Assembly (NCBI GenBank): GCA_043820045.1 | Contig: JBDREF010000325.1 | Span: forward strand, 1 to 5,347 | Source of the DNA: JBDREF01 sp043820045 | GTDB taxonomy: Bacteria > Planctomycetota > Phycisphaerae > Sedimentisphaerales > Anaerobacaceae | Direction of reading: 5' to 3' | DNA length: 5,347 bases | Shown: positions 1 to 5,347 of the stretch, one piece after another | How the letters are laid out: the number at the start of each line of letters is the position of its first letter | How positions within the stretch are numbered: the first letter of the stretch is position 1 | Translations under genes and position numbers: made by a program | Notes under the pieces: generated by a model | Databases searched by the model: none | The model's input: the letters and a program-made list of their open reading frames with translations, nothing else | Told to the model about the DNA's origin: nothing

Positions 1-60
1 GAATCCTCATCTGCGGAAACCGGGATGCAACGACGTAACAATTCCTGCAATCGTGGGAAA

Positions 61-98
61 GCTCGTAGTCCTTTTGATTAATCAAAAGGACTACGAGC
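61..98. repeat. 38-base perfect palindrome, possible terminator downstream of the protease gene
   Basis: Arm GCTCGTAGTCCTTTTGATT (61-79) is followed directly by its exact reverse complement (80-98). The match stops at both ends (A60 versus C99), so it is exactly 19 + 19. As RNA it would fold into a stem of about 17 pairs with a TTAA loop. It lies 134 bases past the protease stop codon. On the minus strand the stem is followed by TTTCCC, a very short U tract; on the plus strand by CTGGCA with no U tract. It could be a rho-independent or bidirectional terminator, a protein binding site, or one copy of a dispersed palindromic repeat. The palindrome itself is certain; its role is not. Confidence 0.9.
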
Positions 99-232
99 CT
101 GGCATGATCAAATATCCTGTCACGCACTTGCCTTTTTGCAGGATGTGCCTGTTCCGAATCGGCTTGCGAATCGGTGGAGCCGAATTGCAATTGTCATGAC
201 TTGCCGTTTGTCCGGCGTGTCGTTCCGGTTTA

Positions 233-3200
233 TTATAAGCGGTCGCCGGTTACCTGGACGTCGTCTATGTTCCAGCCGGGGCATGTCACCGAGTCATCGG
301 TCGGGCCGATTCCCCAGCGAAAATAGACCGTCGGCTGGTCGGCCGCGATTGACCCTCGAACCATGTACTCGACGAACTGCCACGCATCGTCGGAGATATG
401 CGAATAACCCACCGTCCAGAGGTCCATCCAAGTCGTCCCATCGTTCGAGACTTGAATGTTCGCATAATCATAGGGCGATTCGACGCCGAGCCACCGCCGG
501 AAACTCAACCTGATGTTCTCGTATCCGCGGCAATCAATGGCGCCGGTAGTCGCATAGCGCGTCCGCGACATGTTGTCGGCGTAGTCGCCGTCGAGTTCAT
601 AGCCGATGACGTTCCGGCCGGTGTAGCCCGAATTCGGGTCGCCGTTCCACGAGCCGGCTCCGGCGGGGACACCCCACGCCCAACCTGCGTCGAGCTGCCA
701 GCTCGGATCCTCGTCCATATTCGTCCAGTAGAGCGCATCCGGCACGACCGTAACAGATGCGCTCCGGCTGTTCTGCCTGATGCCGTCCGTCACGAGGAAG
801 GAGAACGTATAAGTGTGGAAGGCCTGGTCGCCGGCCGGCTTCCAGACGACCATCTGTGCATTCTCATCATAATAGGCACCCTCGGGCAAGTTGCCGACGG
901 AAAGCCGAACGGGCAGATTCGACGGATTATGGGTAGTCAAATGAAGCTCTACCCTCTGGCCCGGCGATACCTGGGCAGGCACCAATATTGGATCCAGCGT
1001 AGGCGCCGGCAGAGTCCAGCCGGAGTTCTGCGGATCTTTCCTGGACATACCCCAGTCGATATTCGCCGGGTCGTACGGGGCTGGCAGGTCGATAACGTGG
1101 AACCGGTAATCATAGCCGTTCACGATCATCTCGAGGTCGCCGTCCTGATCGAGGTCCTCCAGCGCCGGGCTACTGCCAACCTCGGTGGAAAGCCCCAACA
1201 ATGGGAAACCCGGCGTAGTCGAGCCGTCGGCCTCCCATGCCATGATCGGTGCGCCCGCCGATGCGACCAGCAGCTCCTTCTGTCCGTCGCCGTCGATATC
1301 GGCCATCAGCGGAGAGCAGAGCCACGGGTAGCCCATGATCGTCTTGGGAAATCCGGCAGCGGACAATTCCCGACCCTGATGGTCGAAGGCGTACACGAGA
1401 CTGAATGCGAAGCCATCGGCTTCGACAAAGCTGTTTACATAGACCTCGCCGAGACCGTCGTCGTCGATGTCCCCGACGCTAAGCGCCCCGACATCGCTGA
1501 TCGGCTCGCGAATTCTCGCCGTCCACAGCGTACTGCCGTCAATATGGACCGCCATCACGCTGTCCTCGGTGCAGAATACCAGTTCCGGCTCACCATCGCC
1601 GTCCAGGTCGCTGACGGCTGTTCCTTTCTTGCTGCCCCCTCGCCATCTCTTGATCTGCTGGCCCTGGTTGTCAAGGATGAAGGTATAGACGCGGGTGATT
1701 CCCGGGCCATACCCGCACAGGGCAATCTCCGCAGTGCCGTCGCCGTCGAAGTCCGCAGCGCTAATGGCGCCCTCCGAGGTGTATCGCCGCTGCCACAGGA
1801 ACGTCCCATCACCCTGGATGGCAAACAGGCCGTCGGTGTCTCTCGATTCGGCGTCGTTCGCGACGATGATCTCGCTGTCGCCGTCGCCGTCCAGGTCGGC
1901 AAGAACAGGGCTGCCGACGATGAAAGCGTACCAGGCACCGACCTGGACAGGCCAGTCGCCTTCCACCGTCTCGCCGCTCTCAACGTGCAGGGCGGTGGCC
2001 ATAACATTCCAGTCGTCCACGACAACGATCTCATAGTCGCCGTCGCCGTCGATGTCTCCGACCGCAAGACCTGAAGCAATCAGTGGGGAAAACAAGCCGT
2101 CACCCAGCGTTTTGGGCCAGCCGGGCATAGGCGCGCCGTCTTCTCTCCAGATGTTTATCTGGCCTTCGGGCCAGTAATCCGTCAACTTAATCGACGACTG
2201 GACTATTTCATTTCGGCCGTCTCCGTCCACATCGAGACACATCGGGCTGCCATAGTGTGTCTCGCGGGGCGGATATATGAATTCCTGCGGCATCGGCCAG
2301 GGGGCCTGACTGGACGCAAACTCGAAGCCGAACGTCTTGCGGTCGGTGTGCGTGGCGCCGCCTGCGGTAACGCTGAGTCGCAATTCGACCACCCCGACAG
2401 GAGGATTGGCGAACGAAAGGCTGACAAGGCCGTCCGCTGCGGCCGGGGCGGCGCCTTCGCTCAACAGGATCCAGTTGTCTTCCCCGTGGCCGCTGTACTC
2501 CAGTTTATAAGAATCGCCGTGGACCAGAATGACCACCGGTATCTCAGTGATATCCTGTGCAAAGGTCTGCAACTGCCCGGGCTCGACGATTTCCCCGAAC
2601 GGATGCCTTTGTTCCGAAGCGAGCAGGGCCTGGTACGCGTTGACCCGCCCGGTGCCGACGTAACCCATGTCGGGATCGACGTCGCCGTAATACACCGGGT
2701 CGGTGGTGTTCTCCAGGATCGCCCTGACCTCGATATGCGTAAGCTCCGGCCGATGCGAAAGCACCAGGGCCCCGACGGCCGCCACATAGGGACCGGAAAA
2801 GCTCGTTCCGGCGGTGGAAACATACTCGCCGCCGAGGTCGGTCGTTACAATGTCGGTCCCCGGTGCGGCGATGTCCACCCACGGGCCGAAGCTGCTGTGA
2901 CCGGTCTTCTGGTCCTCGCCGTTGGTGGAGGCGACCGCCATGACGTTGTAGTAAGCCGCCGGGAAATTCGGAATGGCCGCATCGTCGTTGCCGGCACTGG
3001 CCACAAGCAGAACGCCCTGGGCGAAGGCATTGTCAATCGCAGCCTTTACCACCGTGTCTCCTTCCGGGCCGAACGAGGTGCCGCCGAAGCTCATATTCGC
3101 CACGCGAGCGCCGTTTGCCGCGGCGTAATCCAGCGCCTCGGCCACCTGTGACGACGGCACGTCCGTGCCCAGCCGCAGAGCCATTATGCTGCTGTTCCAG

Positions 3201-4102
3201 TTGACGCCGCAAATGCCCACGCCGTTGTCACCCACCCCGGCGATGACCCCGGAAACCGCAGTGCCGTGACCGGCGACGGAAGAAGAACTCTCATCCGGTA
3301 TGATGTCGCTGTTATTGCTCTCGAAGTTCCAGCCGGAGACGTCGTCGATATATCCGTTGTTGTCGTCGTCCACGCCGTTATTGGGAATCTCGCCCGGATT
3401 TGCCCAGATATTGTCCTTCAGGTCGGGGTGTTCCGCATCGACGCCGGTATCCAGCACGGCGACAACAATATCGCGGCTGCCGACCGAAATGTCCCACGCG
3501 TCGGACATTTGGATCAGTTGATGCGCGTACTGGTCGGGAAATTCCGGGTCGTTGGGCGTCCTGCAATAATGATATATGTAGTTGGGCTGAGCGTATTCGA
3601 CATCGGGGTCGTTTTTCAGCCGGGCACAGACGGCCCCGACCTCTTCGTCGGTCTTTAGCAGGTAGAAGCCTAACAAGTCCGACTTCGCCGCCGCGCCGCC
3701 GTTCCGCTGCGCCGCCGATGCGAGGCTGACGCCTCCCCGCGTCGAACCGGCGCCGGTAAGCCGCCTATGGGCGCCTTTGAATACCGGCCCTTCGTTATCC
3801 ACTCCGTACGCATCCTGCAGGCGAGCCAATACGGCCTCGTGTCCGGCCGCAGACGGCTGCGAGAAAAGCAGAACATCCTGCGTTTGCCCGTCTCTTAGCT
3901 TGACAATAATCTCGCCCGGCACGCATGTCTCTTTGGTTTTGAGCGGTCGCTCGGCCGGACGTTCGGGTGCGGCGACCTGTGCTTCCTGCGACGGCGCATC
4001 GGCCGTAAGGGCCGCCGCGGCTATAATCGGCACAACGACTGCCAGAAGCAGTAACATTGCTGCAATGTTCAGACGGCTTGTGTTGGATTTGTTCTCGCCC
4101 AT
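233..4102 (-). CDS. Secreted S8 (subtilisin-like) serine protease with FG-GAP/VCBS propeller, Ig-like and C-terminal jelly-roll domains
   Basis: Extracellular endopeptidase of the subtilase family. Residues are numbered from the upstream ATG at 4120. I prefer the ATG at 4102 (residue 7) because AGAGGA lies 7 bases before it, while the upstream ATG has no ribosome binding site. Seen in order: a signal peptide with a basic n-region (K11, R16) and a hydrophobic core at about 19-38; a propeptide at about 66-185 (GEIIVKL near its start, DPDVEYAQPNY near its end) with a low-complexity insert at about 115-148; and an S8 domain at about 205-500. The triad is D224 (AVLDTGV), H285 (GHGTAVSG) and S440 (GTSFSGP), with oxyanion N378 (SAGND). 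An Asp/Asn-rich loop at 247-266 (DDDNNGYIDD) is typical of many bacterial S8 enzymes. Then come an unassigned beta-rich linker (about 505-605), eight DxDxDG repeats (630-994), an Ig/cadherin-like domain (about 1040-1127, ending FSFLVTDG), and a jelly-roll or MAM-like domain (about 1128-1292, with WNIDDVQV). All catalytic residues are present and the frame is intact, so it should be active. No PEP-CTERM, LPXTG or lipobox is visible. The exact substrate is unknown. Confidence 0.95.
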   Translation of the reverse strand: MGENKSNTSRLNIAAMLLLLAVVVPIIAAAALTADAPSQEAQVAAPERPAERPLKTKETCVPGEIIVKLRDGQTQDVLLFSQPSAAGHEAVLARLQDAYGVDNEGPVFKGAHRRLTGAGSTRGGVSLASAAQRNGGAAAKSDLLGFYLLKTDEEVGAVCARLKNDPDVEYAQPNYIYHYCRTPNDPEFPDQYAHQLIQMSDAWDISVGSRDIVVAVLDTGVDAEHPDLKDNIWANPGEIPNNGVDDDNNGYIDDVSGWNFESNNSDIIPDESSSSVAGHGTAVSGVIAGVGDNGVGICGVNWNSSIMALRLGTDVPSSQVAEALDYAAANGARVANMSFGGTSFGPEGDTVVKAAIDNAFAQGVLLVASAGNDDAAIPNFPAAYYNVMAVASTNGEDQKTGHSSFGPWVDIAAPGTDIVTTDLGGEYVSTAGTSFSGPYVAAVGALVLSHRPELTHIEVRAILENTTDPVYYGDVDPDMGYVGTGRVNAYQALLASEQRHPFGEIVEPGQLQTFAQDITEIPVVILVHGDSYKLEYSGHGEDNWILLSEGAAPAAADGLVSLSFANPPVGVVELRLSVTAGGATHTDRKTFGFEFASSQAPWPMPQEFIYPPRETHYGSPMCLDVDGDGRNEIVQSSIKLTDYWPEGQINIWREDGAPMPGWPKTLGDGLFSPLIASGLAVGDIDGDGDYEIVVVDDWNVMATALHVESGETVEGDWPVQVGAWYAFIVGSPVLADLDGDGDSEIIVANDAESRDTDGLFAIQGDGTFLWQRRYTSEGAISAADFDGDGTAEIALCGYGPGITRVYTFILDNQGQQIKRWRGGSKKGTAVSDLDGDGEPELVFCTEDSVMAVHIDGSTLWTARIREPISDVGALSVGDIDDDGLGEVYVNSFVEADGFAFSLVYAFDHQGRELSAAGFPKTIMGYPWLCSPLMADIDGDGQKELLVASAGAPIMAWEADGSTTPGFPLLGLSTEVGSSPALEDLDQDGDLEMIVNGYDYRFHVIDLPAPYDPANIDWGMSRKDPQNSGWTLPAPTLDPILVPAQVSPGQRVELHLTTHNPSNLPVRLSVGNLPEGAYYDENAQMVVWKPAGDQAFHTYTFSFLVTDGIRQNSRSASVTVVPDALYWTNMDEDPSWQLDAGWAWGVPAGAGSWNGDPNSGYTGRNVIGYELDGDYADNMSRTRYATTGAIDCRGYENIRLSFRRWLGVESPYDYANIQVSNDGTTWMDLWTVGYSHISDDAWQFVEYMVRGSIAADQPTVYFRWGIGPTDDSVTCPGWNIDDVQVTGDRL
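1139..2233 (-). repeat. Eight FG-GAP/VCBS-type calcium-binding repeats inside the protease gene
   Basis: Eight copies of D-x-D-x-D-G followed by an acidic residue and a hydrophobic strand start at protein residues 630, 689, 742, 790, 838, 884, 941 and 989. The spacing is 46 to 59 residues. Copy 6 reads DIDDDG and copy 8 DLDQDG; the others keep D-x-DGDG. In known families (FG-GAP, VCBS, integrin alpha) each such loop binds Ca2+ and marks one blade of a beta-propeller, so this region is probably a seven- or eight-bladed propeller used for binding or stability. At DNA level the copies give recurring GTCGCCGTC-like tracts on the plus strand, but they have diverged and are not a recent tandem expansion. 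Confidence 0.9.
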
Positions 4103-4109
4103 CCTTTCA

Positions 4110-4115
4110 TCCTCT
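4110..4115 (-). promoter_or_regulatory. Ribosome binding site that decides the protease start
   Basis: On the minus strand AGAGGA ends 7 bases before the ATG at 4102. The in-frame ATG at 4120 has only AT-rich sequence upstream and no purine-rich motif. Starting at 4102 also gives a tidier signal peptide (MGENKSNTSRLN before the hydrophobic core). Confidence 0.6.
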
Positions 4116-4120
4116 CTCAT

Positions 4121-4144
4121 AATTGATAGTTTTCACAATCAATT
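4121..4144 (-). promoter_or_regulatory. Dyad in the protease leader next to the translation start
   Basis: Arms AATTGAT (4121-4127) and ATCAATT (4138-4144) are perfect inverted copies separated by 10 bases. In the mRNA this could be a weak 7-pair hairpin ending 18 bases before the preferred ATG and just upstream of the ribosome binding site; as DNA it could be an operator half-site pair. It is AU-rich, so the hairpin alone would be weak. Confidence 0.3.
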
Positions 4145-4251
4145 CAGCCTACAGAGCCTCCCCGATACGGCCGAAGGCACTTCTATGAACCGGGGACAAA
4201 AAGTCTCTCGCTCCTCAGACACCCTTTGCACGTACAGGAACTGCCATAATC

Positions 4252-4280
4252 ATACTAATAGCCCAAACCCACAAAGTCAA
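4252..4280 (-). promoter_or_regulatory. Candidate sigma70-type promoter for the protease gene
   Basis: On the minus strand TTGACT (4280-4275) is followed after 17 bases by TAGTAT (4257-4252). This is 5 of 6 and 4 of 6 matches to the -35 and -10 consensus with ideal spacing. An overlapping TATGAT (4254-4249) is a better -10 but would have a 20-base spacer. Transcription would begin near 4245, giving a leader of about 140 bases. Seen by eye only. Confidence 0.4.
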
Positions 4281-4508
4281 GAAGAATTTCCCCGCCGCTG
4301 GACATTGGACTGGGTGCCGATCAGCGGGAGCTTGCAGTTCCCAGAGCGGTTTTTATGCGTAACACTTCTTCGGAGCCAAAAAAGTAAGAGAAAGTTGCTT
4401 TTCGACGTATTTTCTCGACTTTGTCGGCGCTCTTTGTGAGAAAACTCGCTGATTCTGCCAGAATATCGTAGATACTGAGATGACATTACGGTATTATAAG
4501 ATGTGAAT

Positions 4509-4538
4509 TTGGCAGGAGTGTTTTCAGTGAGATTTAAA
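4509..4538 (+). promoter_or_regulatory. Candidate sigma70-type promoter for the LamG gene
   Basis: TTGGCA (4509-4514, 5 of 6) and TTTAAA (4533-4538, 4 of 6) are separated by 18 bases. The -10 lies inside a 10-base palindrome GATTTAAATC (4531-4540), which could also be an operator. The leader would be about 80 bases. Weaker alternatives are TATTAT at 4492-4497, without a good -35, and TTGATA at 4552-4557, without a good -10. Confidence 0.3.
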
Positions 4539-4613
4539 TCGGACATCCCGGTTGATAGAACTATTCATAGTCTGCATTACATCAGTTCATCAAAATACCA
4601 CTAACAAAGCAGT

Positions 4614-4619
4614 AGGAGG
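4614..4619 (+). promoter_or_regulatory. Ribosome binding site of the LamG gene
   Basis: A perfect AGGAGG sits 8 bases before the ATG at 4628. It fixes the start of this gene and shows that the organism uses classic Shine-Dalgarno initiation at least here. Confidence 0.85.
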
Positions 4620-4627
4620 GTTTGACA

Positions 4628-5347
4628 ATGACAACGACCAGAGAACAATTTACGGCCTGCATAATTATCATTATTACAGTCCTGTTGTGCACACCCCCCG
4701 GTTACGGCCAGGTCGATCCGAAATCCGTCGTTGCGTACTGGCTTTTTGACGAAGCCTCAGGCAGCGCCGCCGCCGACAGCTCCGGGCACGGTTACGACGC
4801 CGACCTCAAACAAAACCCTGCATGGGTGGATGGAAAATTCGGCCATGCTCTTGAGTTCAAAAACGGCAATTATCTCGAGATTCGCAACTCAAGCCGTAAC
4901 CTGCCGTTCGGCGGAGCCACGCCTTTCACAATCACCGCGTGGGTGAAGAATCAGGGCGGGGGAACTGTAATCGGCAAATTTAACGGCGGTGTCATAGGCG
5001 CTTACATCCTCGCAGTCAACGGATCCGGCACGGTCACATTCCACAGAGAAGTGGACCCCTGGACGTTCGACGGCACCCTGGCCCTTCCGGACAATGAATT
5101 CGGGCATATCGCGGCCACCTACGACGGCACCGACATGAAAATCTACGTCAACGGCGAATACGATTCCAGCCAGCCGCGGGGCCCCCAGAATACGGACACC
5201 GTTACACCGGTCCTCATAGGCGCCAGATTTACGAATAACGTACCCAGCGATTTCTTTAGCGGGGTGCTCGACGAAGTCGCACTCTTTAATACGGCCCTTA
5301 CAGAGCAACAGATCAGGGATGTCATGTACGGGCTCAGCTTTCCAAAG
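4628..5347 (+). CDS. Exported LamG (concanavalin A-like) domain protein, 3' end beyond the window
   Basis: The frame is open from ATG 4628 to the last base (240 codons, no stop), so the C-terminus is missing. The start is well supported by AGGAGG 8 bases upstream. Residues 1-27 look like a Sec signal peptide: R5, then an Ile/Leu-rich core (11-20), with a probable cut after GYG (25-27) before Q28. Residues about 34-236 form one whole LamG_3-type domain: AYWLFDE, a DSSGHGYDADL loop, GKFGHALEF, FTITAWVK, AATYDGTDMKIYVNG, a VLIGAR strand, and the closing FSGVLDEVALFNTALTEQQI. Such domains are beta-sandwich modules that bind glycans or proteins, or flank catalytic domains in large secreted proteins. 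The function of the full protein cannot be named because whatever follows residue 240 is not seen. It is transcribed away from the protease gene. C11 and C21 do not sit in a valid lipobox. Confidence 0.9.
   Translation, partial: MTTTREQFTACIIIIITVLLCTPPGYGQVDPKSVVAYWLFDEASGSAAADSSGHGYDADLKQNPAWVDGKFGHALEFKNGNYLEIRNSSRNLPFGGATPFTITAWVKNQGGGTVIGKFNGGVIGAYILAVNGSGTVTFHREVDPWTFDGTLALPDNEFGHIAATYDGTDMKIYVNGEYDSSQPRGPQNTDTVTPVLIGARFTNNVPSDFFSGVLDEVALFNTALTEQQIRDVMYGLSFPK

Larger units (their letters stand above)
4103..4627. other. Divergent intergenic region, no convincing gene
   Basis: This stretch of about 525 bases separates the two start codons and is visibly AT-richer than the flanking genes. 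It holds the two candidate promoters and both ribosome binding sites listed separately, the dyad at 4121-4144, a TCCCCG/CGGGGA dyad (4159-4164 and 4191-4196), a 13-base palindrome ATTCTGCCAGAAT (4452-4464) and the GATTTAAATC palindrome. Short open frames occur on both strands but lack ribosome binding sites and recognisable domains. I see no tRNA, riboswitch or clear terminator; the GGGAGC/GTTCCC hairpin at 4326-4342 is followed by T5 only after 7 bases and is weak. Confidence 0.7.

Noticed and set aside
155..174. Two direct copies of CGAATCGG 12 bases apart
   Set aside because: Only two short copies; no sign of a larger array or an iteron cluster.
2..199. Open plus-strand frame from the left edge to TGA 197-199, as a possible 3' end of a convergent gene
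   Set aside because: It is 65 codons without a stop and its tail-to-tail placement 33 bases from the protease stop is plausible, but it would have to encode across the 38-base palindrome, shows no known motif, and a frame this long is not rare by chance. More sequence to the left would settle it.
398..2074. 558-codon open frame on the plus strand, antisense to the protease
   Set aside because: It is a mirror of the real gene. Asp and Gly codons of the DxDGDG repeats read backwards as Val/Ile/Ala, giving VAVAV-type runs. It has no recognisable domain, and the minus-strand frame has an intact catalytic triad and domain series.
2255..3658. Further plus-strand frames (2255-3151 and 3266-3658) opposite the S8 domain
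   Set aside because: They are antisense to conserved protease motifs, have no domain of their own, and reflect lack of stops in GC-rich DNA.
3777..4439. 220-codon plus-strand frame spanning the protease start and the leader
   Set aside because: Its first half is antisense to the protease signal peptide and propeptide; the rest is Ser/Arg-rich with no domain. There is no ribosome binding site support.
4277..4546. 89-codon minus-strand frame in the intergenic region
   Set aside because: No ribosome binding site before its ATG, Ser/Asn/Arg-rich composition and no recognisable motif. It also overlaps both candidate promoters.
4658..4692. Possible lipobox at C11 or C21 of the LamG protein
   Set aside because: C11 comes before the hydrophobic core, and C21 is preceded by Leu instead of Gly/Ala/Ser. 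A normal signal peptidase I site after GYG fits better.

Overview
The window shows two divergently transcribed genes for exported proteins, separated by about 500 bases of AT-richer intergenic DNA, plus a short left flank with a striking palindrome. The organism is a bacterium of fairly high GC content with large secreted multidomain proteins (subtilase, FG-GAP/VCBS propeller, Ig-like and LamG modules). This style is common in Planctomycetota (Phycisphaerae-like lineages) and related environmental bacteria. That placement is inferred from protein style alone; no rRNA or other marker gene is present.

Layout. Bases 1-232 hold no convincing gene. They contain a perfect 38-base palindrome (61-98) lying 134 bases past the stop codon of the first gene. 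Bases 233-4102 on the minus strand encode a complete S8 (subtilisin-like) serine protease of about 1289 residues. Its parts in order are a signal peptide, an inhibitory propeptide, a catalytic domain with an intact Asp/His/Ser triad, a beta-rich linker, eight DxDxDG repeats forming a probable beta-propeller, an Ig/cadherin-like domain, and a C-terminal jelly-roll-like domain. Bases 4103-4627 are a divergent regulatory region with a candidate promoter facing each way and two small dyads. Bases 4628-5347 on the plus strand encode the first 240 residues of a second exported protein, with a complete LamG (concanavalin A-like) domain; it runs off the right edge.

Working together. Both products should leave the cytoplasm. 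The protease carries several non-catalytic modules suited to binding surfaces, proteins or glycans, and LamG domains often bind carbohydrate or protein ligands. A role in breakdown of extracellular polymers or in surface adhesion is plausible, but the sequence shows no shared substrate. Divergent promoters in one intergenic region would allow joint control; this is inference.

I found no RNA gene, CRISPR array, insertion sequence or defence system. The items most worth checking are the palindrome, the start codon of the protease, and a possible coding remnant in the intergenic region.
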